DNA of 64,000 nt, taken from Daedaleopsis sinensis (lineage: Eukaryota; Basidiomycota; Agaricomycetes; Polyporales; Polyporaceae). The position numbers and the translations under genes were made by a program. The notes under the pieces were generated by a model. The model searched no databases. It worked only from the letters and a program-made list of their open reading frames with translations, and was not told where the DNA came from. The stretch covers positions 3,906,001 to 3,970,000 of the forward strand of contig CM066305.1 in NCBI GenBank assembly GCA_033807695.1. Direction: 5' to 3'. Below, piece by piece: positions 48,670 through 59,374 of the stretch; the first letter of the stretch is position 1; the number at the start of each line of letters is the position of its first letter.

Positions 48670-48978
48670 ACCTAAATAATAAACCAATGACTAGGCTGGG
48701 AGATAGATGGTAGTGATTGAAGATGAGGTAGGAGGAGAGAGGCAAAGGTTCGCGTCATGGACGCGCCGGGAACAGGCGCGGTTGTGGCGCCACGGACGCG
48801 TTACGTCACGCGAGGTAACAGACGATGCTTAACGCGTGACACGAGGTCACAGATCCTCCTATGCCTCCTCCTCCATTGTCCGCTCACTCTTAAGCTGGCC
48901 GCATCGTTGCTGAAACTCGACTTATCTTGTGGCTCATTAATCCCACCTCCATCTGCTTGCTTGGCCGACATCACCATC
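48670..48978. promoter_or_regulatory. Divergent promoter with two MluI cell-cycle boxes (ACGCGT)
   Basis: The 309-bp gap between RFC1 (-) and the next gene (+) contains ACGCGT at 48796-48801 and again at 48832-48837, 127 and 163 bp upstream of the RFC1 ATG. ACGCGT is the MCB element bound by MBF-type factors (Mbp1/Res), which drive G1/S expression of replication genes in yeasts. A CRE-like TTACGTCA overlaps the first box's 3' side (48800-48808). Function here is inferred from known yeast regulation. Confidence 0.6.
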
Positions 48979-51900
48979 ATGGCCTCATCTAGCGCGAGGT
49001 GTGTTCCGTCAAGCTTATTACTAATGCCCTTCCTCTGATGATACATCGTCTGTGGACTCGTTAGGTTCGCGAGCATATACGACTCACTTCCGGCGGACGT
49101 GCAAATCAAGATCGTCGAGAAACAGCTCATCCCACTCTTAGATCATGTTAGCAAGGGCAAGGTCAAGAAGGTCGTCGCTAGCGCCTCGAGGATGCAGCGA
49201 AGACATGCAGGGATCCCAACGCTCGACCTGAAGGCGAAACAGCGAGAGATAAACTCCCTTCTCGACGACTTACATCGAGACGCAAAACGATCTTTCGTCC
49301 GCGAACGCTCGCACAGGTCCGACCTCCTCGAGCAGACGGTCGATAGTGTGACATCATGGCTCAACGACATATGGAGGGTGGTCTACGAGCACAACGTCGA
49401 CTTCATGTTGGCTCACAAGTGTCTCTTGTTTACTGTGACAACCCTGGACCAGATAGGCCACGGCCGCGCTAGGTAAGTACTCATACCGCCCTTCCTATTT
49501 GCATCCTTTTGCGTACTCGTGCGGAGCATCGGAACCAGCTCTAAACGGTGCGATATGTCTGGGAGCCCGGAGAGTATGTCTCTCAGATGGTCGCGATCTT
49601 CGTACATCTCTCCGGGCCTGCATCTATGCCAATGGATCCGGTGGCTTTAAGTATGCGTGCCCCGCTTTTGGTCCTGGTCCAGCCTGTCAATAGGGAGTAG
49701 AATATGCCCCCGATACTTGACGCATACCCGTACCCGTATCCGTACAAACCCGTATTCTAGTCCACGGGCATGGGTGTACAAGTATCCCGGTGGGTCTGCG
49801 TCGTAAGTACTACACGGTCGCAGTACGTTATGGGGGTTCGTAGCGATCTGTCTTGGCATCGCCCGCACCCGCCACCGCGGCTACTCAACAACGGATGGGT
49901 ACGGTGCGGGCGATACCACGACAGATGGGTACGAGCCCGACATTAGGGTCTAACTCGAGAGCATAGCTGGCTGACTCTCGAGGTCAGGGCCGGGGCTGCT
50001 TGTCGAGACTGTTTCGCTCGGGGTCCGGGTAATTTCGACGCTGCGCGAGCTGACGATGGGGTCGGTCAGCGGCGCATGCGGCCTGAGGTTCGAAGCGCTT
50101 GAGCTTGATCGTACAGTTTTAGTCGCTTTGCCTCGTCCACACGGTGTGGACTAGGTAAAGTGACTTGTGCTACATGCCGTGAGCGGTGAATCTGACTATA
50201 TGCATGGTTTTGTGCCCGCAAATCCACAGTTTGCACTTATAGTGCAGCTACTAGCACGGCTGGCAGGTCGTGACAACGTTATCGACGAATGTTTTCAGTT
50301 GAGCATTCTTCGTACCTCCGAACCTGGTGTTGACCTGTTCGCAGTTGTCGTTGTGCGTTCACCAATCTGTATGTGCCAATCACTCTCAAGCGCAAGTCTG
50401 GCAAGGTTGTCAAGTCGTGGCAACTAAACGGTGCACACAACATCGAAGAAGTGTTGCAGTTCATCTGGCGCGATCTCTTCCTCAGCATGCTCGCAACGGG
50501 CAATCAACGTCAGATCAAGAAGATTCCCGAGATGCTCGATGACATCGAGGATACCCTCGGTTGGACAGCCCTTGAGAGACTCGTGTATGGTGGTCGAAAA
50601 TGTAAGTGGCTTCGGTGAGTCCCGCGTGCCACCTCCTCTAATGCATCATCGTAGGTCCCCACGACATGGACGAGGACGAGGACGAGTGGGTGGACACTGA
50701 CAATGATGACGACGAGGACGCGTATACCGACGAAGATAGCGATCTCGATGCGCCGATCGACCGGCACGACTGGTTGCCCAAGGTGTCCCAGACCCCTACC
50801 CCATCCCATGCAAAGCACTGGTCCCCGCGCGTCAGTGCGCAAATGATCCATTTCAGGACGCACGTCCACACAGCGATGACGTCCGTCTTCAAGATCACCC
50901 CTTCGCTCCGTCTCTACTCTGCGCTCCTCGCGAACTCGACTGACCCGGAGGGGACGTCGGCCGAACTGTTGTCGTTCTTGAACAGGATGGCGACGACCTG
51001 CCCGGAGGTGTTCTCGGCCGCATTAGACATCCACGCGCTGGAGAACAACACCGTTGCGCTTGCGAACCTCCTATCCACGCACTCGCACCTCATCCGCCCG
51101 CGCGACGCGCCGATCTACCAGTCTGCTATCACGACGCTCTCCAGCGACCCCTTCCACCTCCTGCGCTCACAGGAAATCATCGAGAGGGAACTGCTCGACA
51201 CCGCCGCTGCCGTCCGCTCTGCGCTCGTCGCCCCCTTCTCGCTGCTCGATACTGCCGAAAACCGGGCCGAGATTGAGCAGATCCTGAAGCTGCGGCCCTC
51301 CGCAGCCGGGCGACAGGACCGCATCGAACGCTGGGTCGACGCGATCTCCACCCCTGGCTCGAACAACCCGAACCCGGTCGCACTCGCCGCGATGGTCATG
51401 GGGATTGTCATGCCCGCGTTCGATGGGGTAGAGGATCCGCTCAACTACCTCGACCTCGACCCGAACGACCCGGACATGGAGGACCTCCGGGACGAGTTCC
51501 GCCCGCGGCTGAAGCAGCGCTTCGAAGGCTGGTCGACGACGGCGTCCGTAGTCCGCGGCGGGCCGAACATTCTCATCAAGGTGTACAAGGAGCTCATGAA
51601 GACGATGCCGTACCTCCGCATGAGTGACGTCGTCGAGGAGATGCTTGGGAGGTACGTACACCGTTTCTCACATAATTCGTCCACCGTCGATGCTGACCCC
51701 GCACTATCCTAGACTGGCAGACAAGCCGAGCAAGCAGTACCTCATCGACGCCGTCGACGCCCTCTCCGCGTTCGTCAAGATCCAGCGGCGCAAGCACGCG
51801 GCGCTGAAGACGGAGCAGAAGCGCCGCACCAACGCCACGGCGCAGCCCTCCGCCCCCGGCGCGTCCTCGGGCCCCTTCGTCTTCGGCGCGCCGTTCGGGC

Positions 51901-52187
51901 CTGGCCCGTCCGCGTCGACATCCACGTCTACCGCGGGTGGTCCGTCGACCCCTCCGTCGGACGAGCGGCCGGATACTCCGCCCCCGCCCCTCGAGCCTGT
52001 CACTGCGGCGCCTGCCCCGCTCTTCACGTTCTACACTGGGACGATCCCAGCGCCCCCGCCCCCTGGTCCCGGTGCCGCTGGAAGCAGCGCTGGCGGTGGT
52101 GGTCCTGGTGCAGGAGCAGAAGCAGGCGGATTCGGAGGGTTCGGAGGGTTCGGGGGCGGGTTCGGGGGAATGGAAGATGTAGACTGA
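48979..52187 (+). CDS. Conserved-type cytosolic protein of unknown function ending in MEDVD
   Basis: Five exons. The ATG at 48979 (MASSSAR) splices to FASIYDSLPADVQIKIVEKQ. Exon 2 ends HGRA at 49472 and joins across an 872-nt intron to SCRCAFTNLYVPITLKRKS. The body is helical: EVLQFIWRDLFLSMLATGNQ, KIPEMLDDIEDTLGW, VYGGRK. An acidic loop follows (DEDEDEWVDTDNDDDEDAYT), then a long exon with WLPKVSQTPTPSHAKHW, ALLANSTDPEGTSAELLSFL and RFEGWSTTASVVRGGPNI. The last exon begins LADKPSKQYLIDAVDALSAF, turns Pro/Ser-rich, then Gly/Phe-rich, and ends with MEDVD, stop at 52187. I do not recognise a family. The early helices and its divergent pairing with RFC1 are the only context. The last five residues resemble MEEVD of Hsp90, the docking site for TPR co-chaperones. 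No signal peptide or membrane span. Confidence 0.8.
49473..50344. repeat. Expanded intron with GGGTAC motifs and hairpin
   Basis: This 872-nt intron holds repeated CCGTACCC/GGGTAC motifs (49725-49770 and 49895-49935). A 15-bp inverted repeat with one mismatch (49855-49869 with 49903-49917, core ATCGCCCGCACC) lies among them. Clustered GGGTAC motifs recall the subterminal repeats of hAT-type elements, so an old non-autonomous insertion is possible. Ends and target duplication were not identified. Confidence 0.35.
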
Positions 52188-52515
52188 TATTAAGTTGCGT
52201 GCGCCTCGGGTTCTAATTTCTCGCGGTCTTAATGCACCAACGACCCTTCGTTCGTCGGACGCTCATGCTCTTGTAGCTTGTAGGTTCTTTGCCTAGCTTC
52301 GCTTACCCTCTGGCTAGAAGAATGCACAGCAGGCGCTGTCGTGGCCTCGTAATCCAAATGTACCATTCGAGCAACAAGAATGACATTAATTGTTCAAATA
52401 CAGCGTGGCAGCTGGACGGGGGCTTCCCCAGGAAATATTCGATACTAGCGCGAACGAGAACGACAGACCGTGGTGGTGCTACACGAGTCACGATCCGGCA
52501 TACACCCCGTCCTCC
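52188..52515. other. Convergent 3' intergenic region
   Basis: About 330 bp between the 3' ends of the MEDVD gene (+) and the actinoporin-like gene (-). No gene seen. Confidence 0.5.
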
Positions 52516-53317
52516 TTACTCCGCCTCCTTCTCAGCAACTTCGCCGACCCCGGCGCCCGTGCCTTCGGCGATCCCGACGCCGTCCACTGCAACGTCCGCG
52601 TATACCGCACCCTTCGGCACCTCGACCTGCTTCAAGACGTACAGGGTCTGGTTCCCGGGCGCGGCGGAGATGTGGATGACGAACTGCGCCTTGTTCCCGT
52701 CCTTGTCCTTGCCCTGGAACGTCATGGGCGTCGTCAGCGACCCACCGTGGTCCGTCGCCGCATCGTATCCGTCCTTGGGCTTGCTCGAGGACACTACCCC
52801 TGCCTTGATCGAGCCGAGGAGGGGGTTCGTCCAGCCCTACATTGCGAGATCCTCGTCAGCTGGGCACTGCTGCCAGTGCGCGAGCGGAGTGTGACGCACC
52901 AGGGCGAAGTCGTAGTAGTGCTTCGTGTCGAGCGAGAGGCGGAACGCGGTGCCGCCGGACACACCCGCGGGCTCGTTGTCCTGGTTGCAGCAGGAGAAGA
53001 CGAGCTGGTTGAACTGCCCGAAGCTGCCGGGCGCGTCCCAGTACTTGCCCGAGTCGAAGTAGGTGTCGAGGAGGAGGATGTCGAACTGCGTCTCGTTCTT
53101 GAGCGTGCACTGCATCCATCGATTCTTGTCCTTCAGCTCCTTCGCGGGCGTCGGGATGAGCTTCTCGGCGACCTATAAGTAGCGGTGGGCGCGCGGTTCA
53201 AGACGTCAGAGAGCGGGCGGCGGGGAATGAGGATGCGGGAGATGCACTGACATCCTTGATCTTGGATATGAGCTCCGCCCCAGTGATAATCGTAGTGAGA
53301 ATCTCGATGATGGCCAT
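52516..53317 (-). CDS. Small actinoporin-like (cytolysin/lectin fold) protein
   Basis: Three exons, about 210 residues. The ATG at 53317 begins MAIIEILTTIITGAELISKI, an amphipathic helix rather than a clear secretion signal. An intron joins it to VAEKLIPTPAKELKDKNR. The core reads CTLKNETQFDILLLDTYFDS, FGQFNQLVFSCCNQDNEPAG, SGGTAFRLSL and HYYDFAL. The second intron (phase 0) joins this to GWTNPLLGSIKAGVVSS. The rest holds KDGYDAATDHGGSLTT, FQGKDKDGNKAQFVIHISAA, and an acidic Ala/Glu tail, stop at 52516. The order N-terminal helix, Asn-rich beta strand, YFxSG, a hydrophobic strand and a YDxALGW loop matches actinoporins and related fungal proteins of the cytolysin/lectin superfamily. Members bind sphingolipid or phosphocholine membranes or sugars; some form pores. 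Whether this one is lytic cannot be told. The family match is from pattern memory. A TATA box lies 65 bp upstream. Confidence 0.65.
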
Positions 53318-53381
53318 GGTGGTGAGGATGAGGGTGCAGAGGACTCAGCGCAGTGAAGCAAGTTTATCCCTGCCCTCGAGC

Positions 53382-53388
53382 CTTTATA
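53382..53388 (-). promoter_or_regulatory. TATA box (TATAAAG) of the actinoporin-like gene
   Basis: TATAAAG on the minus strand, 65 bp upstream of the ATG at 53317. The strong consensus and spacing suggest an inducible or highly expressed gene. Confidence 0.6.
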
Positions 53389-54397
53389 CACCTGTGGTCC
53401 CGCCGTGCCCTCCCAGCCTCGTTGTCCGGTCCATGTACATGAGCCCATTCATTGCCAATATCGTGATGGCTGAATGGAAGTACTTCAAGCAATTGGCACT
53501 AACAACACTGACAGAGCAACTGATTAGCATCCGTGTCTGGGTAGATTCGCGGGGGTACCTTTCTGACGATTCTCTTCCGGGGGCGATATGAATCCCAAAC
53601 TTCATCCAAGACTTACACAATGGCTTGTACATGGCTCTGATAGTGAATGGAACCGTTAGAAAACAACTTGAAAACCATACAGTCACGTTGGAAGATGGTT
53701 CGTCTTGTAAATGGGCGTATGCGTGCTGAGTATGTACTTGGTCAGATGTAGTGAACACCCGGTGATTGCATGTTACCGACGTCAGACGGAGGACGAGAAT
53801 GGCATAAGTAAGCGATTAGCGTGACATTCTGACAGAAATACTGCAACACGAGTCACCCTCGAGTCTGCATGGTTACTATACCAGGTCAATATTTGCGAGG
53901 TGAGTGACTTTTGACACCGGCGATTCAGAAATGGACGGACTCGGGCCCTGCGCCTAATGCGGCATCAATAAACAACTGAGATGTTCTGACAGGGGGTGGG
54001 ATAAATACATTCTAGCGCCCCTTGTACTTATTGAAACTTCAATTGGACTGGCACGAGACGTAGCGAGTCAGCAACAGATGCCAATGATCGAAGCTTTGAA
54101 GACTCAGCTCGCGATTGCGGGTAAATATATCTAGGGACGACTTGGCTCTATGAGTCACTGCCAGCAATTGACCAGCAATGCGAAGAGAAAGCCGTGCACT
54201 AAGATTAACGACAACCGTTGACGTTAACCAACAACTAAAACTTAAAGTTATTGAACAACTTGTTGACAACTTCCTAAGGTGTTCCGCGGAAGCCGCGGCC
54301 GCGGTCCGCCGCTTATGGCTGTGCCTGATACGTAGTAACTCCTGCGGCCGGCGCCAGCATTTGAGGCCGTCTTCCTCCTTCTCAACCACCTCCAACC
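53389..54397. other. Divergent intergenic region
   Basis: About 1 kb between the actinoporin-like gene (-) and an F-box gene (+). A minus-strand frame of 127 codons at 54039-54422 overlaps the F-box start and has no motif. No gene is supported. Confidence 0.45.
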
Positions 54398-55671
54398 ATG
54401 AACTTCGACTCCGACTCGCCACGATTGATCCTCGATATACAATTCCTAATCATTCACGCTATCGGAGACCTGGACTACCAAATCGATGGCCAGGAAGAAA
54501 TACTCATTGCATGCGCAACACTGCGATCATGCGCGTTGACTTGTCGCGCCTGGCTGGATACGGCTCGCAATCTGTTATATCGGTTTGTCATTATGATCGG
54601 CCGAAAACATTGCCAGCTCTTCACGCGGACTGTCCTCGACTCTGCATTGCTAGCTCTTAAAGTCCAAGACATCTGTTGCAACTTAGCCGTATGGGATTAT
54701 GTCGGTATGGAACGCTCTCGGAAGATTGAGATGCCCCTCTCCCCACTCGTTGTCAGTCGTCTAGTCAACTTGAAGACTGCTCTATTCGTCGGGAAGAAAG
54801 CTGAACGACCGGTTGCGATGCCGACGCCGTTTGTCTACTTCATCCGGTCCTTTGCGGGCTGCGAGCATCTCCACACCCTCAATTTACTCTCCATACACCT
54901 CCACAACTTCGAACACCTCTCAGGCACCGTGTGGTCATTCGTAAATATGAAGTATCTTACCCTCGCCGAGTGCTCGTGGGGCCCTCTCCGGGTACCAGCG
55001 GCGCCGTACCCCGCATACGATGACTCCGATCATCCGGAGCGACAACGCCAAAGCTTAACAGACCTCCAGGTGAACGGTAGACCCTACAATAGCTAGCTCC
55101 TGCCGTTTGACTGATCGTCCGTTACTAAGATATGTCGTCGCTCGACTTTCAACGATATGGATGCAGTGCTGCACCTCGTCAATCCTACGAAGATAAAATG
55201 TCTAGAGCTTGTATCTGACATGGACGGGCAGGAACAATTTGCGGGTGCGTCTGATCTACTAGAACTCTGTGTGAGTTCTGCGTCAACTCAATTATTCGAT
55301 CGTCTACAGCCATCCCCCAATTTATCTCCCTCGAAACTCTTGCCATCACTGGCAACAGTAACGGCTTTCCATGGATCATGAAGATCCTATCCAACGTCCG
55401 TTCCACGCAGATCGAACAGATCTACATTGGCTACCTCGCCAAAGATGCTTCGCTTGAAGAGGCTGTTGCCATCCTCGCAGACTCGCATCTGGACGACGCT
55501 CTCTGTTCAGACCAGTTTGCCAACCTCTACTGTATATACTTCAGGCTCAAGTCAGCGCATGCCCTCGGCCGAGCGGAAGAGGATGTGTGGGCGAAGCGGA
55601 TCGAAGCCTGCTTGCCAGGATGTCGCGAACGAGAAATATTAACAGTAATAGTCTCCCCCAATTGTGCGTAA
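54398..55671 (+). CDS. F-box/LRR-like protein
   Basis: Three exons. The ATG at 54398 starts MNFDSDSPRLILDIQFLIIH, with the degenerate F-box in LILDIQFLIIHAIGDLDYQ and the helix ATLRSCALTCRAWLDTARNL. Leucine-rich segments follow (RLVNLKTALFVGKKAE, CEHLHTLNLLSIHLHNFEHL, NMKYLTLAECSWGPLRV). Introns at 55069-55130 (after LTDLQ) and 55244-55309 (G|GTGCGT to CTACAG) keep frame into PQFISLETLAITGNSNGF and STQIEQIYIGYLAKD. The end is GCREREILTVIVSPNCA, stop at 55671. The CxxTCRAW-type motif after the F-box is usual in Agaricomycete F-box genes. Substrate unknown. Confidence 0.75.
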
Positions 55672-56384
55672 AGTTCGCGATATCCGCTCATCATCTAACT
55701 GAGTCTTGGCGCAGATGTATCACTCGAATGAGTCGGAGATCACCCGGGCCACAGTGAAAGTCGTGGGGAGGACCCTCAAAAATGTCGACAGCATCACTCG
55801 ATCGACTACAATGTTATCTCCAGTCTAAAAAAGTAACCACTCAGCCTGGCAGGTCCGCTCGATTGAGATTTCGACCATGGATTGTACTGACAGCCAGTGA
55901 TCATCGATCAGCGTTGGGAGTTGTGGAGCCCCGGTAGTTCGCCTGGTAGTACCTCTCGAGACTCGCCATGCCATGTTGGAATGCATTGTCGTAGACATAC
56001 CGACGAGAACTTCAAGTATTATGCACCGGTACCTTTCTCTCCTTTACTACATCTGCCATTGGGAAGCGACAATCACTACAATATTACCACACCAGTGCCA
56101 CCCCTAAGTGGCAAACTTTTGGTAGTATTCAATTGTCCTTGGCAGCGTTACAAATAACTGAAGGACCTTTGACTCACGGCTAGGCTGAGCCCTATATAAA
56201 CTGGATGAGTAGCAGCTGCCAGCTGTAGAGATTGCCTACGTCGCCTCCGCTCTCAATATCTACTCCATGTCCAAGAGCCTCTGCTGAGTTGCCAACTTCT
56301 AACCCGCGAAAAACTGAGGGTGAGTCATGCCAAGTTCTTCAACCACACATAGATTGACCTCTTCATGTACAACTCACTATGTAG
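55672..56384. other. Intergenic with TATA box of the next F-box gene
   Basis: About 710 bp. TATATAAA at about 56193-56200 lies roughly 185 bp upstream of the ATG at 56385. The distance suggests a 5' leader or a small 5' UTR intron. Nothing else is recognised. Confidence 0.5.
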
Positions 56385-57915
56385 ATGAAACGATCATTCG
56401 TATGGAAGCTCAATCTCGACATCATCCTCGCCATTCTCCTCTACTCTGAGCCAGATGCTATCTCGGCAGTTATGCAAACGTGTGGCGTCTTGTACCGAGA
56501 GGGGGCAAAATACCTTCTTCACTGCACGGTCGAACTCACCGCGACTCCCAAGGTGGCCTCATTCCTTTTATTCATGAAAGCAGAGGAACGCACTGAGCGG
56601 CGCCAAGCTCTTTGGTCCTTGACGATCGACCTGACAAACTCAGAGCATCTGGTGGAAGTAGCCAGTGGATTAAAGGACTTATTCTTAGCGTTGCGTCCTG
56701 TCTCCGCCTTAGAGCGTCTGGAGATCCACGATGCCGAGAGGCTACTCTCGTCGCACGCCGAACTCCCTTCCTCCATCGCCGCACTCACGTCCCTCAAAGA
56801 TCTGACTATCCTTCTTGGAGAAAACAGTGCGTTGCGCGGAGACGAAAACGCGCTCGACCTCCTCGAGAACATGCGGTCCGCTTTGACGATTGCACACATC
56901 GAACTTGTTACTAGTAGCGCCGATCGCGGAGACGACGACGGTAACAACGGTGACGATGACGACAACGACGACCGTCGAGAGCTGTCCAAGATTCTCAGTG
57001 CATCACAGCACACCCTAGTGGCCGTCACTTACAATTACCTCACCAAGGCGTTCCGTGACGGGCTCGTCTACCCGAAGCTCAGACACCTGTTCTTGGGCAG
57101 GGTTCAAATTCCGGTCACTATGGAGTACGTCCGCGCGTTTCCGAATCTATCCTCTATAGGCCTGTACGCAGACGGTGTCTTCATACCCGACTCCGGCATG
57201 TCCGCCTTCTTCCGGGCAGGTAACCAGGAGCAGCTCCGAGCCCTTGCGCATCGCCCGTGGCCCTCCCTCTTCCGCTTCGAAGGCACAGTCCAGAATCTGT
57301 ACCTCATGGGGCTCAACTTCCATATCCCGATGCTCAGACTCCGCGACGATGGCTGGAGAATGCTCTGTCCGGCGCTGCGAGTGATTCTGATGGACATCTG
57401 CCCGAGGCATGTCACTCTGGAAGTGAGTGGAGCTTATTGGGTTCTCGTAGACGTCTTCGCCGCGACGTTCCTCGAGGTACGGAACCCTCAAATAGAGTCC
57501 CTTGAGCTTCACATCTCCCTGACCTGTGTGGACGCTTACCGGGACGTCAAGCATATTCTGGTGCGCCCTGCTCTTGCAGCGTGTCTCTCCGAGTCTCGAG
57601 TCGCCGAATGCTGACGATTCTTTCTGGGTCCCACAGGGTGCTGTCCTCCGAATTGTTCGGTCGCTCCGACTGATCTACTTCCACCTAAAACTTCATCCAT
57701 CATCTATGGAAGAGGTCGAAGATTGCCCACACGACGATGCGACTTGTCCAGCGCGACGAGAACAAGAAGTGAGGGCGCAGTCGTTCCCTGTGCACCGCAC
57801 GATCAATGCGCTGGACCTCGAGGCCGCGACCGAATATTTCCGATCATCTGTCCCGACGTTGAAGCAAGTTCGCATTTCCGTCTGCGGCCGAGAGGATCAG
57901 GCAGTAAATGGATAG
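56385..57915 (+). CDS. F-box-like/LRR protein with acidic insert
   Basis: Two exons. The ATG at 56385 starts MKRSFVWKLNLDIILAILLY, followed by SEPDAISAVMQTCGVLYREG, a diverged F-box. Leucine-rich segments include LWSLTIDLTNSEHLVEVASG, ALERLEIHDAERLLSSH and LTSLKDLTILLGENSALRG. An Asp/Asn tract (GDDDGNNGDDDDNDD, about 56930-56970) interrupts the repeats. The large exon reads through to a stop at 57614, but a clean intron after DVKHIL (GTGCGC...CCCACAG, ending about 57637) gives GAVLRIVRSLRLIYFHLKLH and a natural end at 57915, so the spliced form is preferred. Same direction as the F-box gene 700 bp upstream, but the sequences are not close copies. Substrate unknown. Confidence 0.7.
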
Positions 57916-58112
57916 TACATGCGTTGATGTTGTCAGTCAAGTACTATTCAGCTCAGGACTGCGGTCTCCGGCGAGGTTATAGAAACTTGTAATCGTAAAA
58001 ACTGTCCGTTCCGATCCGAGTCGTATGCGGACGACGGCTTGTAATTGTGTTATTTTCTGCTACATACACTCATCTTCAACAAGGGCAGGCTATGACCGCA
58101 TCGAGCAAGGGC

Positions 58113-59277
58113 TCAGCACGTAAAAACCCCCGGTCCTGATGCGCTCGATCAGCTCTTTACCCGACCGATTTTGCGCATGCCATACTCACCGGGGATGGTG
58201 TAGTTTGACAGGGTCTGGTAGATGTTGATCTTGATACCTATCGGACATGCGCGTTAGCGCCGGCCGATCCGGTCGATGAACACATAGAGACATACCTGGG
58301 TCGGTGCCTTGGTAGGCACCAGGGAAGGAGACAGTGGCGGGGGTCTTGGACCCTGACCCCCCCGTAATATTGATCTGCGCACACTCCATGTAGAACTGCG
58401 CGCCAGGGTAGCTACTTGCAGCGTGGAGGGCTGCACAACCATGTCGGATGAGTACGGACTGCCCACGCAAGCATTCGAAAGCGAGTAAGAGACGTTGCGC
58501 ACCGATGATCTCGTGGCGGAGGAGGTACTGCCCGGACTCAATGCAGCTCGGGATGGTGAACGAGACCTTGCCCTGGTTCTGGATGAGGCGGTCGACGGCC
58601 CACGTGTTCGTGGACGGCGTGTAGCCGTCCTCCTGGATCTTGAACCACTTGAGGCCGGTAACATCGCTTTGCGTCGCGTCGGGGATCTTCGCACTGTAAG
58701 GGCGGTTACATACGCCATAGTCCTCATTCATGATATGCTCTTACAGGTAAGAGATAACAGGGCCCTTGTGACTGGAGTCGATGGGGTCAGCCGGATCGTT
58801 CGGTGTCTGGTTGAGCGTGTGGTGCCACTATATAGTAAATATCGCCGCATCAGAGCCCATCCGCTGTCAGCGTACACTCGTTCTGAATTTCCTGCGTACC
58901 TCAGCAGTGACGGTTGCACCAGCAGGGACGTCAATGACGGCAGTAGAGATAGGTGTGTGGTACGGGTTGATGCCTGTAGTGGACGAATTGGTCCGTGAGC
59001 CCGGCCGGGAAGTGTAGTGAACGGCGAAAGTATGTACCTCCGTTGCAGATGATGTCGTTGGAAGTCACATCTTGAATAGGCTATGGGCAATAATAAGTGC
59101 TCAACGAACATGAAGAATAGCGCAGAGAAGAGTGTATACGCCATCGTAGTCGGGGGCGCGGATGCCCGTCAGCTCGCCCTGGTCAACTCCATTGACGTAC
59201 AGCTTCTGGAAGATGGTGTGTGCAGAGGCAGAGCTTGCGAGGATCGCGGCGGTCGCTACGGCAGCGACCCTGGTCAT
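58113..59277 (-). CDS. Lytic polysaccharide monooxygenase AA9 (former GH61), upstream-paralog pair member 1
   Basis: Secreted copper enzyme that oxidatively cleaves cellulose or xyloglucan chains. The ATG at 59277 begins a signal peptide ([19 protein letters not shown]); cleavage exposes His1 of [20 protein letters not shown], the N-terminal half of the copper histidine brace. Exons continue with [54 protein letters not shown] (second brace His), [37 protein letters not shown], and [15 protein letters not shown], with the axial Tyr and nearby Gln. The last tiny exon, using the acceptor GCGCATCAG, gives NYTIPGPGVFTC and stop at 58113, matching AA9 ends. About 240 residues with no CBM1, usual for single-domain AA9. 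Head-to-tail with the paralog at 60069, same intron positions. TATA box 90 bp upstream. Confidence 0.95.
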
Positions 59278-59366
59278 GATGGTGTCCTAGTCTGTGCAGG
59301 AGGTCGAGGAGATGCGGCGCAGTCCCGAAATTCGAGCTTGAGGGGCTCTGATCGTGCTCCTGGTTA

Positions 59367-59374
59367 CTCTTATA
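59367..59374 (-). promoter_or_regulatory. TATA box (TATAAGAG) of AA9 gene
   Basis: TATAAGAG on the minus strand, 90 bp upstream of the ATG at 59277. Confidence 0.55.

Noticed and set aside
58076..58112. Alternative last exon of the left AA9 gene ending at 58076
   Set aside because: It would give the C-terminus IPACPC; the nearer acceptor gives PGPGVFTC, which matches the AA9 family and the tandem copy.
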